The notes under the pieces: model-generated
The model's input: the letters and a program-made list of their open reading frames with translations, nothing else
What the model was told of the DNA's origin: nothing
The model's database searches: none
Translations under genes and position numbers: made by a program
Shown: piece after piece, positions 9,967 through 22,335 of the stretch
Layout: each line of letters opens with the position of its first letter
Numbering within the stretch: the stretch's first letter is position 1
Source of the DNA: Stichopus chloronotus
Taxonomy: Eukaryota; Echinodermata; Holothuroidea; Aspidochirotida; Stichopodidae
NCBI GenBank assembly: GCA_021234535.1
Contig: CM037845.1
Location: 3,004,501 to 3,068,500, forward strand
Length of the DNA: 64,000 bases
Reading direction: 5' to 3'

Positions 9967-12900
9967 CTGAAGGATGGAGCATAGAGGGGTAGAAATTAAA
10001 GGGGGAAGGTGGGCAAAGCAAAGTTCACTTGAGACATTCAAGCTGCAACAGTTCAAGTCTGAAAAGGATTAATAAGTTTTCAGTTCATTTAAAAAATAGA
10101 TAACTTTAAAGGAAACATTCTGATGGAATTCCAATGGACTTTCTTCATGATGGTGACAAAAGCAGAGAAATGGGGCAAGAAATGTAGAAAAACTTGGACT
10201 AAACAGTAAAAAGTTTAAAGTATCCTGACTTTATAAAAGTTGCGTCGAGGAATTGGCTTATACACTTCTTACAAAAACCACAAAAACAACTGCTATTGAC
10301 AAGTGGTCTATTTGCCCCAAAACAAATCAAAATAATAGCTCAATTTTGAAAGGATTTAAATACTTTTGGAACACATTTTTTTTTTTACCTGAGGTTACCT
10401 GGAAAAAAATGTTTTTCATACCATATTTAACACTCTAATTAGTGAAATTTCTCCTCATGCAAAGATGGTATAGATGATATTTTCCAGGGTTTGGATCAAA
10501 AGGAAAACAAAGATGGAAGATCAAAGACAGAGGCTAATGATTTTTCATCAAACCAACACATCCTGCTTTAGATACTACATCCTCAGTTTGGGATACATTT
10601 GAAATGTTAAAAAGTGATAGCTTGACAACCTACCAGGTGACAGAGTGGCTAATGCAGACAGGAGGTCATAATTGACAACTGGTTCAGATTCCTTGACTGG
10701 AGCCCAACCAACTGGGGGTGATGCGGGCGGTGATAAAAGAAACTGTCTGTCTGGCTCAGGAGGTTCAAGGTTTTGTGAGCTCTCAGAGAGGGGATGGATC
10801 TGTAAATGAAAAATAAACTAACATATTTGTCTTCCATCAAAAGTGCAGACACCACAATAAGTGTAAATTAAAAGAGAGGGTTACCTCAAAGTAAATTTAG
10901 GACTGGCAATAGATCTGTTGTTTAGTAGGTTCGGAGTGATAACACTAAGGGACACAAATGGAGCTCCTCCATTACAAAGGCCTAAACCAGAATGTTCAAA
11001 TGCATTGTGGTTTCCATGATTCAATTATGAGCATTTTTACTTCTGAAACTGACATTATAACATAAAGATGGGTCACGCAGTACCTGCGCTTCGTATGAGA
11101 TATAAGAGATCTGCAAAAGATTCCGTTCTTGAAGTTTATCATTTTTACAGAGGTTTTCACAATTTGACCCCTGTTGACCTCAAATGACCTTTGACCTTCA
11201 CCAAAATCAATAGGCATCTTGCACTCAATGTGGTAAACTGACATGCTGTACTAAATACATGGTCTGCCAAAACTTCCCTTCTCGAAATATTGCGCTTACA
11301 AGTGTCTCAAAATTTGATACCTGTTGACACCAAATGACCTTTTGCCTCCACTGAAAACAATAGGGTTCTTGTATTTACTGAGCTACACTTACCTAATAAA
11401 TATGAGATGTATCCAAAATTTTCTTCTTGAGATATTGTTTTTACAATATTTTCACGATTTGCATTCATTAGAGTAGATCTACATATCAAACATGAAATTT
11501 GTACAAGCTTACCTTCTTGAGATATCGTGTTTACAAGGTTTTCACAACTGTCCCTGTTGCGCCCAAATAACCTTTGACCTCCACCAATAACATTAGGGTT
11601 CATGTACTCAATATGGTACACCTACATACCAAATGAGATTTGTCCAAGCTTCCCTTCTTGAGATATTGTGTTAACAAGGTACTGTAGATGACATAAACAT
11701 ACATACAGTCCACACACATACTGTATACATAAGCACATACATGCCTACATGACTGCAATCATTGTGATTATCATCAAAATCAATGAATTATGATTCTTAG
11801 ATCAGTTTATTACTTTTCAAACATTTGGTAGTTAACTTTTATCAAAATTAAAAAGATGCCTGCACATGATACCTGAATGAAGTATACACCAATCTCTTGT
11901 CCACATATTTCTCTCTTGTCCAAAGCTATTTTCGCAGCCAAAGACTCCTCTCCTGACTGGTAATTAATTCTGACCCGATGAAAACTTTTAAAGTACTGGA
12001 AAGTGACAGGTCCTCCAAGCTTCTTAAACTGGGCCTCAAACCAGAGCTGCACATTTGGGAAAAGAATGATAAATTTCACGATGAGTCATTGAGATAAACT
12101 GGAGTGATGTAAGAGAACTTATGACACTGATTTCAAATTTGGTACTTTATATGCAAGTTGTATTAAACTGAATTTTTTTCTGAAAGCCAGATACAACTGC
12201 AAACCCTTATTTTATAAGGAAGGAACGATTGTTTTTAAGGTTAAATTGCATCCTGTACTGAAGTTCTAGCTTTTCTGTGAACAAAATCAACACATGATAT
12301 TTACAGTCTTAAACGCAATGAGGAACAACTCACCTAAAAATGGTGTCATTTCTTGTTAGTAACAAGCAGGCACTGGAAACTTTTAATCATTTTTTCTTCA
12401 TTAAATAAATATTAATCAAACAATTCTATATCTACTGGAAAAGTATTTGTGATTAAATCTTCAAACACGTACAGTCCATGTTTGCCTTGAAGATTTGCCC
12501 TGACAAATTGGCTGTATTCCTGCAACCACATACAGTTAACCTTAAATACAGTCACTCTAGATAAAGGACGAACTCAGAACTTCAAAAATCCATGACAATC
12601 CCACTGCTAATACATGCTAAAAAACTCTGCATGAAGTCACTCATGCTAAAGTCAAAATCAGCTTGTAGACACCACATAAGCATATCTCATGACTGTTGGC
12701 CCTATATTTACTGCAGTCACAGTAAAATCGCTGACTTGCTTGTTTTTACGAATAATGCCAACAACATGTATCCCCCACCCCCTACCCCATTTCAAAAACA
12801 CTCCATATCGTCACGTTAATGGAGGTTTTGGGGGGGGGGTTTCAGTCTTGGTATGACTGCCCCAGCAACGGATGTTTTACTTGTTGTTAACGACACAGAA

Positions 12901-15727
12901 TTTTCCAGGTACGACTTACAGTAGAGCGAGGAAGAGAGAGAGACGTCAGGACAGAAGAATGGTGTGGTTAATGTAGGCAGGACAAGGACTCTAGTACAGA
13001 GTAAAAAAAGTGGATGTGGCACTAAGTCATGTTCAAGGACTGTGTACAGTAGTCCTACTACATACACTGTACACAAAGAGGTGTTCGTTAGTGCTAGATA
13101 TCTACTTTACTACGAGGATGATGTAAGACTGGTAAATTGCGCAGATGGTAATCCTTTTTTTTTTCATTAACTTGAACAAACAACTCATCGTTGTTCTTAC
13201 TTCTGCGCAATCAGCAAACTTCCCAGTCTGCGCTGTCATGAACAATTTATCAGGCATCACATCTCATTTTGGTACACAAAATGATAAAATTGCTACACTA
13301 ATGGATCATTGTGTAGCAGTGTTTGTGCAAACAACATAACGGTTTTCACTGTTTTCAGAAAAATACAGAAGAAACCTGAAAACTGTCATGAAAAATTTGA
13401 ACACTAAGTTATTGCCTGATTGGGTCAGTGGGTGTGACTAGTCCTAGGGCAATATAATCAGGACTGCACTGCACCAACTCCGATGTTATGATTCTAACAG
13501 TTACAGTAGAGCCAGTATACCTAGAATGACACATCCCCTAGAATGGTGCACCCCTAGCTATCGCTGACACTGTATTACTTCAGACAAGCTAACATATTTT
13601 ATTGAAAGAAGAATGACATAATTCCTTAAACAAAGTATGTTGCTGATGAAACCTGCCACACTTCTGGTTCTTTGATGAGGTTTTTCCATCGCCTTGCATC
13701 CTAATACTTCAACAAAACAACCCAGAATACACAGGTTAAAAAAAAAAACACCCACCATGTCTCCAAGATGATGACCCACCTGCTAGACATACTGTAAGTT
13801 TACATGATACACGTACCTCATGGCTAATGCTACTCTACCATTTGACTTTGCTTACGGCTCCACAAAAGTTACAACGTGTCAATTTAGGTGCATGAAAGTG
13901 CTTCTAGCAGCAGAAATACTGCGTTCATTGTTGCGCTCCATTTTGAACTGAGAAAGGACAGTACAGTAATCTTTTCATATCATTACATTTGTGAAGTAGT
14001 GCTTGTACATCTAAATGAGTGGTTTGGATTTTTACCAACTTCATAATCATCGATTAAATCCTTAGGTATGTCATTCAAGGTGCAACCATGCAACATTACA
14101 AAAGTTTGTCCTAACTAGTAAGAAGTATGTTATGAATCACCATGTTCCATGGAAGTTTCACTGTAGTAAATGTAGTAGGCCTTCTTGGATGACTAGAGAA
14201 GTCCGATGTGCCATTAGACAGAAGCGGAAAATGTGGAGGCATTACAGGATGAGTAACTCTGTTTCTGACCTTTCGAAGTATAAATTCACCAACTTAAAGT
14301 GAAAGGGTTAATTTCTACAGCTAAACTGAATTTCGAGCAGAGTATGGCTGATAATGTCAAGGACAATCCGAAGGCATTCTATTCTTATGTTAGGTCTAAG
14401 CAGAAGATTAAGGGAACTGTTGTTTCTCTTGAAGATCCTAATGTTAATCAAGTCTCCTCTGAGGCTGATTTAAAAAGTTTTCAGAAGGATTTAGATGGGG
14501 TTTTTGCTTGGTCTCAGGAGTGGCAAATGCTGTTTTTATGCAAGGTAATGCATATTGGCAATAATAATCCTAGGTATTCTTTTACTTTGAATGGACAATC
14601 ACTGCAAGAGGTTTCCGTTGAAAGGGACTAAGGTGTCTACACAGATTCTTCTTTACAAATTACAGTCAGCTAAGCAGTGTGCTGAAGCAGCTAAAGGAGC
14701 AAATTGGATTTTAGGTATGATGAAGAGAAGTTTTAGTTTCCTTAAGCAAGAAATTGTTGTTAGGCTCTATAAGCAGTTGGTTAGGCCTCATTTAGAGTAT
14801 GCTGTTGAAGCTTGGAACCAAAATTTTTCTGAAGAAACAGTAAGGATTAACTTGAGAAAGCCCAGTGCAGGACTGTATGGTGTTCCCTATAACAATAGGT
14901 TATGTCTCTTAAATCTCACTTCACTTGCACTGATAAGATTACTGTACATGGACATTTTATACAAGAATACAAGATTGTTCATGGTTTTCACAATTTATCA
15001 TTTTCTGATTTTTTCAAGTCTGCAAATAGTAAAATTACAAGAATTCATTGCCTTAAACACCAGTGGCAAGAAGTTTAAATGGTGTAAGAATACACTGGAC
15101 AAGTACTTTTAGCATTATGACTGGGTTTGATTTTTGTACTTTTTTCTGTGTGAGTGTGTTTTTTGTTTGTTTGTTTTCCTTTACGGTCCTTGATGGGGAT
15201 TTAATTGTCCCTCCTGATGCTTTAAACGAAGTAAGAGTGACACTGACAGATACCACTAGGCTATACTACAACCAGTCGCCAGCAAACCGTCAGGAATGCA
15301 ACAGTGCGGGGTCGTCGAATAACTGTCAACCACGAGATCAAGAAGTGCTTAACTATTTCTATGCTTTCATCACAAGTTAGTGAGATACCGTCAAAGAACT
15401 AGATAGTTCTTTGGATACTGTATTCTTTCCTAGCCTATACAATGTGTTACTTGTTTGGGTTCGTTCCGTAAATACGACGAAATGTACCACAGCACAGGTA
15501 CCTGATCCACGAATATGAGCACATCATTGAGTAACACATTTGGTATAGGCCTACATATCTACCTTTTCGTTCTCGTTGAAATAGACTTCATCCGGAACGT
15601 TCGTAGCGACTAATGTAGGTGGAATTACAGAATAATCGATCATATCTTCTACAAGATCTGTCTGAGTTCTTTTCGTTTCACATCCGTGCTGTTCGTTTCT
15701 TTCTGGCCCTTGGTCGCCCCCCTCCAT
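9842..15727 (-). CDS. Regulator of calcineurin (calcipressin), complete four-exon gene
   Basis: Joined exons 15727-15563, 12046-11873, 10799-10634 and 9966-9842 give 630 nt, 209 aa, all with AG/GT boundaries and phases 0, 0, 1. RCAN proteins bind and modulate the Ca2+/calmodulin-dependent phosphatase calcineurin in the cytosol. Residues 38-113 form the RRM-like domain (TLVATNVPDEVY; later FQYFKSFHRVRINY at 71-84). Residues 124-127 are LEPP (LxxP type). Residues 133-142 are FLLSPPASPP, the family's signature SP-repeat motif. Residues 182-187 are PKIIVH, a PxIxIT-like docking site, and the end is AHTKRPEV. Family lengths are about 190-250 aa, so this is full length. The ATG at 15727 is the first after an in-frame TGA. 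Compared with vertebrate RCANs the acidic linker before the C-terminal motif is very short and the residues after RPE are missing. Confidence 0.95.
10634..10799 (-). CDS. RCAN coding exon 3
   Basis: Acceptor TTCATTTACAG and donor CCTG|GTAGGT, 166 nt, phase 0 to 1. Codes for residues 114-168 with LEPPEPDRQF, the FLLSPPASPPVGW signature and a VVNYDLLSAL segment close to the vertebrate counterpart. Confidence 0.95.
11050..11685 (-). repeat. Tandem units of a TGACCTTTGACCTCCAC repeat
   Basis: About four diverged units of roughly 150-165 bp, in RCAN intron 2. Shared landmarks in + orientation are TTCTTGAGATAT, TTTACAAGGTTTTCACA, TGACCTCAAATGACCTTTG, ACCTCCACCAA, ATAGGGTTC and CTCAATATGGTA. The same family recurs at 63290-63725. 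The core reads AGGTCAAAGGTCA on the minus strand in the best copies. Confidence 0.8.
11873..12046 (-). CDS. RCAN coding exon 2
   Basis: Acceptor AAATGTGCAG and donor CAG|GTATCA, 174 nt, phase 0 to 0. Codes for residues 56-113 (LWFEAQFKKLGG... to ...IGVYFIQ), the main part of the RRM-like domain. Confidence 0.95.
12830..13560. other. RCAN intron 1, left part
   Basis: No supported exon. It contains a 10-base poly-G tract at 12830-12839 and several short frames in all directions without recognisable similarity. The LINE pseudogene starts further right. Confidence 0.4.
14062..15115 (+). pseudogene. CR1/jockey-like LINE reverse transcriptase, internally deleted
   Basis: Pieces in changing frames match the order of a non-LTR retrotransposon ORF2. 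SWMTREVRCAIRQKRKMWR and FEQSMADNVKDNPKAFYSYV match the linker before the RT. QKDLDGVFAWSQEWQMLF and KVMHIGNNNPRYSFTLNGQ match late RT. ANWILGMMKRSFSFL, YKQLVRPHLEYAVEAWN and a frameshifted YKIVHGF match the thumb and C-terminal part, ending KNTLDKYF and a stop at 15112. The central RT, including the catalytic aspartate box, is absent between about 14475 and 14480. There is a 1-base frameshift at about 14299, an in-frame stop near 14629 and further shifts near 14660 and 14850-14950. It lies antisense in RCAN intron 1 and cannot be active. Confidence 0.85.
15563..15727 (-). CDS. RCAN coding exon 1
   Basis: Codes for residues 1-55, starting MEGGDQGPERN and ending ...FNENEK in phase 0 before a GTAGAT donor. 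It holds the first strand of the RRM-like fold (TLVATNVP). The donor is weaker than consensus but the phase match to exon 2 is exact. Confidence 0.88.
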
Positions 15728-15764
15728 CTTCAGAGAGTCATCCACAACAACCAACTTTGTCTCG

Positions 15765-15800
15765 TTGTTGCGTCACTGCACACGAGCGACGTATATACTC
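15765..15800 (-). promoter_or_regulatory. Possible RCAN core promoter
   Basis: A TATATAC stretch at 15791-15797 on the minus strand lies about 65 bases before the RCAN ATG, and a TGACGCAA (CRE/C-EBP-like half site) lies between them near 15770. Spacing fits a short 5' UTR. This rests on position and motif only. Confidence 0.22.
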
Positions 15801-16066
15801 CAGTGCACTGCCTGCCTCATTTCTGTTGGTCGAAGTTTGTGGTTTCATGTTTGTAGTGTCGTAATAACTGTATGTTGTCCGTTGCGACCCATGTGTAGCG
15901 ACCAACTAATTCTAGTTTGAGATACGATGGAATATACACACTGTACTACGCGAAAGGTGAAAAAAAAAATGTTTATTGAAATGCTGGATGAGGCGTGAAC
16001 AATCTTACAGGATGGTCAGAGGCGTGACCGGACTTTTTTCGGGGGGGGGGGGGTTGGGTCTGAGGG

Positions 16067-17079
16067 CAGTTCAGTGGCGGAGCTCTCGACTCAGATGGAT
16101 TTACCGGCGACCCTATCAACTTTTCACGAAACGAGAAAAAAAACAAAAAAGAAAAACATTTGGAAGAGTAGGTAAAAAATGCAAGTTTGAAATGTTGACA
16201 GTGTGGCAAGTACAGTCTTCGTCATGGAATGTGCAAAATTCGATCTTACCGTTCAGCAGAAAACTCCACAAATGAGATAAATTTTCCATCCAGAAAATTC
16301 TGACAATATCATTTCAGCATGTGAAGGATTTCCGTCAATCGGGGAGGGGGGGGGGGGGGGATTTGCTACGCTCCGTTCCAAACAATCCTGGCAATCCAAT
16401 AAGATAGCCTTCAAACAATTGTCAATTGACACCTAATCAAAAATTTTGGCCACCCGAATGTAACAGGGGCATACTGCATTTCCGTGACACACACGTCCCG
16501 TCATCCTTGTCCTACGCTGAAGAAAACAAATCTAGATACACTCATGACAGCGCCATCCTCACCAAAATGTTTACCAAGTGCTCGAAGAATATATGAAAGA
16601 GGATGCATCCTTTTCTTGTATCAACTCAACCCATTCGATGCATATAGCATTTTCATTGATTTAGTGCTCTCATTAATTTGGGATATTTTCAGACATGAAA
16701 TACATGTTTCAAGATTGTGCATATGCAGCTTATAACACCCAAGGAGTGCCGTTTCCGGCCGTCTGATCGCTTTCTGGGCTACTATAAGAAAGATAGTAGG
16801 CTACTTGAGACTGAATTGTAGACAGGAAATTCTTTACAGCTGGTTACATGCAGTTTTAAAAAACTCAGAGAGTTCCGTTCCCGACCATCTAGTGGGTTTG
16901 TAAAGCCAAAAATGTTCTTGTACGTTAGGCGCCAACGGATGGTGGCACTCCGCTTAGTCCTGCCGGCACTAATCCCCCCACCCTCCAATATCTTTAAAGC
17001 GCAGTGTGTATTTCTATTATACAAGCACACCTAAAAGCCATTTTCGCCCCTCTGACTGAAACTCTTAGCTCCACCACTG
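16067..17079. mobile_element. Non-autonomous hAT-like element upstream of RCAN
   Basis: Terminal inverted repeats CAGTGGCGGAGCT (16072-16084) and AGCTCCACCACTG (17067-17079) match at 12 of 13 positions. They are flanked by TCTGAGGG (16059-16066) and TCTGAGGT (17080-17087), an 8-bp target duplication with one mismatch. Five extra bases (CAGTT) precede the left end. CAGTGGCG-type ends and 8-bp duplications are typical of the hAT superfamily. There is no transposase frame. A 15-base poly-G tract lies inside (16346-16360) and a 13-base one just outside (16041-16053). The left end is about 340 bp upstream of the RCAN ATG. Confidence 0.6.
16922..16970 (-). repeat. Repeat family A, inverted partial copy
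   Basis: On the minus strand this reads ACTAAGCGGAGTGCCACCAT then CCGTTGGCGCC, matching 17128-17165 (TCTAAGCTGAGTGCCGCCAT then CAGTTGGCGCG). It lies inside the hAT-like element, about 160 bp from the direct copy outside it. Confidence 0.6.
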
Positions 17080-17121
17080 TCTGAGGTATGACAAAAAGTT
17101 GAAGTGAGGCCGGGAGAGCAG

Positions 17122-17225
17122 CAATGACACTATCTAAGCTGAGTGCCGCCATCAGTTGGCGCGTGGCCCGCAGAGAAAAGTTTTAGATAAAAATGCCTCT
17201 CGGACTGCAGGAAATGGCACTCTGG
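17122..17225 (+). repeat. Repeat family A, copy 2
   Basis: Same orientation as 7735-7835. Shared blocks are AATGACACTATCTAAG, GTTGGC(A/G)CGT and TGCAGGAAA. Confidence 0.6.
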
Positions 17226-20200
17226 CGCTATGACTAATAAGTGTTTAGTATTTACCTTTCTTTTAACAACATGAATTCTCATGGCACTGACTAATTTCAC
17301 AGGGTAAAATACCCCCCTCCCCCCATAAATCATATTGAGTTACCCATGAAATCTACTCTCATTTGGCATTCTGTCTGTTAGGAAGTGTTAATTGAGCAAG
17401 GCTATCAAGATATCACGAAATGCTTATTAACATGTTACAAAACATTGCGCTAACAATCCAACGTTAGATGCTAATAATTGTGGCGGTCAGATGATAACAG
17501 TTGAAGAAATTTGCCTCTATCAAATTCGAAGAGAAAATGCAGTAACCGCCAAACTGAACTGACATACCTGTTACGGTATGATAATTAATGAAGTATACTC
17601 TTCATAAATCCCCCTTCTTTCCTTTTAGGTTTTTAGATTGTAGGCCCCTATTTCTAACGTAAAATTATAAAATAAACACACAGTGTGAAAATGTGGTTAC
17701 TATTCAGTGTTACGAAGAAACGAATGAAACGAATGGACCTTTATCATTACGTGATATTACTTTTGTCGTTGACTTGCTTAATTTTGCAGCCTTGTGCATA
17801 TTAACACCCTTGCGTCATGACGTTGCTGATATCCATCAAAGTCATGAACAATACTTATTAGAGAAATGAGAAGAGAATTGCAAGAATTTGATAATGTTCC
17901 AAAATAAACTGCTTATGGTCCCGTCTGTACTTAGAGGATGGCTCAACGTATACAACTACGAAGTCGTGAACAGGGCTAGCTTTAAAACAGCAAAATGTAG
18001 TTGTATACAATGAAAAACAATATAGCAATATAAATGCAGTATTAGAAAGATGGGAAAATGCATCAAAGTTTAAGCAGTATCATCCTTTACAATAGTATCA
18101 GACATTTCCCAACAGCTTGAAATTGATTGGCAACGTAGGCCTACTAAGGTCATAATTTAGCCCCGAAAAAATTAAACAGTCAAAATTGAAATGATCATTC
18201 TTACGAAAATTGGCAACTTCCAATTTATGGCTAATATAATGCTCTTACAGTGCGTCTATACTTCTCTCCTTATTCGTGCGTTTCATCTGAGTATCTCAAT
18301 GTCACAAATGTAATATACCAGTAGATTCACGAAAGACATCCAAGGACAGTCGTGTGTAAGTTAATTGTCTTATGATCTCCCTAAAGTTAAAGAAAGATAG
18401 GTAGTCGTAATATACATCTCAACAAACTTTTTGCATTTTCTTCTTCCAAATTGTGCATAAGCACATCTCCTTTAAAAGATTTATGGAAAGAAAATGACCT
18501 GCCAATGGGAAGTTCAGACAGAAAGTGCCCAAGTAGAGAAAACCGACGCCCCATTCAATAGATAAAACACGAATGACCCCCCCCCCCCTCCCTATAATGT
18601 CCCTAGAACCGTGTGTGACTACATGGCACCGAAATTGCATAATTCTGTAGGGTTGTTTTATTTTTTTAGAATTCACTTCTCATTCTTCGCAATGTATTCA
18701 CCTCTACTGATTCTATACCTTGACGTCGACACTTGGACAAATTTCAAATTAACCACTTATCCAGCATTTGTAATGCTAGCCATTTATTTATCATTTGCAA
18801 ATATAGTCTGTGTACTTGATAGATGTATAGCAAGTTTAGAAGCTATTATTACATCATTAAAAATTAAAAATATTCTACTCGTCTTTCTATAATTACCAGC
18901 TGTTACAATGTTAATGTAATTTTGTTCTAATTTAGAGCACATTCCAGTCAAAATGAATAAGATGAACAACATGTTAACTATTAAACACATATTGAAGTGA
19001 TATGTAAACATGTACCATACATAACCCTAACTGATGATGTTGTTATGACGTATATATGACGTAAATTGGACTAAAATCGGTGATGGATGGGACATTGTCA
19101 TATTCGTGTATGACTAGTTCTCCACTCTCTGTGCTATTTTTGGTTTGTTAATAGTATTTGAGATGAACCTCTTGTTGAATATCAATGGTTTTAACAAGAT
19201 GATCCAAGCTGTCAGCTGTTTTTTCTGTCCAAATGCTGTCCGGAGGAGAAGGGAGAGTATATGATGGCGGGGGGGGGGGGAGGGATAATTGTATGAAAGA
19301 AATAAATGGCGGCGATAAGCACGAACCTATTTTGTCATTCTATCTATTCTGACAGGAGACTACCGCTTCACTCTCATAATAAACGTAAGTTTCTACTAGT
19401 TTTTTTTTTTATGATGTAAGTTCCGCTTACGGAACTTCTTTTCTTGAACGGTGCTTGATTCTTTGGTGAATGATGTATTCTGAAACATCTCACAAAAACT
19501 GTCAGCCATCTACGGGACGCCGAAAGGGCAATACCGTTCTGTTGTTTACTTTGGCGTGGGTGGAGCCGGGGAGGAAGATTTTCGGGGATAGGGGGAATGA
19601 TCATCCAAAACGTTTCTGGCACTTGGTGACGCTTAGCTTACATAATCTTCCTCCAGTTTTAGCTTGCATGTAAACGGTCCCCTTTCCCCACCGGGAAAGA
19701 TGCACCGACGATGCCACTGCTCAGTATGGACCCTTTAAAGTTATAAGATGTATCCGAACTGATATAGACTTCAGAAGCCAGCATTTGACTTTTTGAATGG
19801 CATATAATCTTTGAATAAGCAAGTTACTTTCTGTTCTGGGAGTCGTTTGAAAATAGAGAGTACATAAGTCAAAAGGGAGGGGGGTAAGTCTAAGGGGGAA
19901 CTAACGAGAGCAAGTAGGAAGAATATTGGCTTGCGGAAGGCCATTTTCCAGGTTTTTTTTTTTTTTTAGTATTTTCCCTTTTGGGGTATTTTTGTTAGTG
20001 TTTACTAATGAGACGTGTAGGTTATCATACCTCACATACAACATTCATTATTAGATAACTGCCAGCATAACTTAGTTATGTGTCTCTAGTATTAAAATCT
20101 GTAATAACTTTTCCTCGGAGTGAGTTTACTTCCTAGTTAGGGTATTATATAATAAAACGGATTATAAATGTCCTATGGATTAAATAATAGGCCTAGACAT

Positions 20201-21446
20201 AAGTGAGGGACATGGAGTTATAACACATTTGGCATCTTTGGTTAATGTTCTTGTAAGCGTTTTACTCCTAATACTCAGATGTGCAAGCGTGTTCCCCACA
20301 CGAGAACTCGATCACGAAACCATCTCAGAAAGGACTCGGGGGGGGGGGGGGGTTGACCTCATTTCCAGAAATTTTAGATGATTATGGTGCTAAATGATGC
20401 AAAATGGCGCCACCTACTTACAGAGAACACTTCTTGCTCTCCTTGAAACAAAAGAAGTCTATTTTTACTTTTTCCCCCCATGATCGAGGGACGGGATTTT
20501 TTTAGGGAACAGACACTATTTAAGACGAGGGAAACTTATGCTATGGGAGGCGAGCCATTCCCCTCCATTCCCTTAAAAGCCCCCTTGGAGAACATTGCTT
20601 ATTTCGACCGAATTTAGCATATTGCTTGTCTGCACACATGGGTTTTTATCTCATGACATATGCCGAGCATAAAATCCAACAGCGAAACGGGGGAGGGGAG
20701 CTGGCAGGAAAGGGGAGGGGGGGGGGAGGCAGTAGAGGGAAGTTAAATGAAGTAGACGAAGAAATTGATAATGTTTTTGATGATCGTGTTCTCCATATCT
20801 ATCCCGCAGAGTCCAAGCAAGAATTGCACTCTTCATCAGGATCTGAACAAATTTTAAAAGACTTCTAAAAGCAAGGAAACCTCCAACTATGTAAAGTGAA
20901 GAATTTTCCATCCAGGAAAATACTGGCCGTACCTTTAATCCTGGAGTTTGTGCTTGCTGAGCCTGGTAAGGGATTTCCTGCGATCTAGGACGTATTTGTG
21001 TGTAAAAATATTCTGGTATGTTTCTCCCCACTGGTGGAGATCCGCTAAGAGTCTTCCCACATTTCTCAGTCCACGCCTAGTCCAAACTCCCCGGTGCGCT
21101 ATACTGCAGTGGAGACACATTTCTCTATTTGACACTATACCACACTTGTCGGGAGGGGGGGGGGGGGCTCTCATTTATTTCCCATAGGGTACATTCAAAA
21201 TAGAGTTCTATAGCTACAACTCTGGAACACACGTGCAGTCTTTAACCCCCCCCCCCCCCCCGTTAGCAACCCTTGAGACGCATCTGCATTTAAACTGTGA
21301 CAACTAAAACAGAATTGTTCAATTACCTAACTTTACCTTAATCGTACCTTTTTTACTGAAACAAACAAATAAATCGTTAACGTGAATATCCTTCCTTACA
21401 GAGGCGGAGTTGCTTTATTCAACAAAGGATACACCTTAAGATATTT

Positions 21447-21463
21447 TCTCTCTCTCTCTCTCT
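21447..21463. repeat. (CT)n microsatellite
   Basis: Uninterrupted CT dinucleotides, eight or so units. Confidence 0.8.
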
Positions 21464-22194
21464 TTGATGAAAGTACCTTCGACCTTATGCCTGACTCATT
21501 GCTCTAAAAACTTCGAGTGGTAAAACTAAAATCAACACTGTTTGATTCTGACGTTTTCATGTGTTGTTTGGTATATTTGAGCACGTTTAAATTTTGTCAT
21601 TTTCAAGCATCATTAAAACATTTTTTTTTTGGGCATTGGATAGACCACTCCATTTCCCAAGGTAAAAGCGAATAGTTATTAACACATGATTTGCTTCGAT
21701 GCTACATAATCTTATGTACATGTCATCCTGAACTTAAGTCTTCATCGATAAAGTAATGTCAATTTCGTAAATTAATGCTATATTTTTAAATCATTACAAC
21801 TCACATGATTGAAAAGCAATGGGAATGAGATGTAAGTCGACCGGATAATTGTGTACGGAACTACGTGTCTTTATCACACACCGAAACATCACCAAGGTAA
21901 CAGTGATACCGTGCAGTGGTACACGAAACATCGCGAGAAAGGTGTGGTTTTGTACTCTAGAGGTGATAATCTGGGGACCTTTGTAATCATCTCACAAATT
22001 ATACGGGCTATTTTGTATCATTTACTTAGATCTCGATTCGAAATTTCTTTCTCTCTTGCTTTTTATTTCTGGAATATTATTTCGTGTCTTTTGGAACACA
22101 TTATTTTTAAATCTGGGACAAGTCTCTCCCATTATCACTCATATGCCAGCTGGAATTGCCAGACGAACATCTAAGCCAGGAGAGCCGCCATTTT

Positions 22195-22335
22195 TTTTTT
22201 TTAATAAAAATACCAATGGATCGCCGGAATCGCCTCTACCGGCTACGCATGCGTACTTTTCACTCTTACGGGACTCCTTTATGCGGCGACTGAACCCAAC
22301 CACCCCCTCCCCCCACGACCATGCCGCCACTGGTG
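22195..22335. mobile_element. Possible hAT-like element fragment
   Basis: The segment ends CATGCCGCCACTG (complement CAGTGGCGGCATG, similar to the hAT-like end at 16072), preceded by a C-rich block CCACCCCCTCCCCCCAC. I could not find a matching left end or target duplication, so only a fragment is proposed. Confidence 0.3.

Noticed and set aside
12460..12620. Minus-strand frame containing EYSQFVRANLQGKHGLYVFE in RCAN intron 1
   Set aside because: It looks protein-like, but the acceptor is poor in pyrimidines, there is no good donor, and inserting it into RCAN would disrupt the domain.
15619..15864. 81-codon plus-strand frame over RCAN exon 1
   Set aside because: It is the antisense shadow of the RCAN first exon and its 5' region.
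20650..21190. Overlapping 79-126 codon frames on both strands
   Set aside because: Locally higher GC and G/C tracts remove stops in several frames at once. No frame shows a domain or consistent splice sites.
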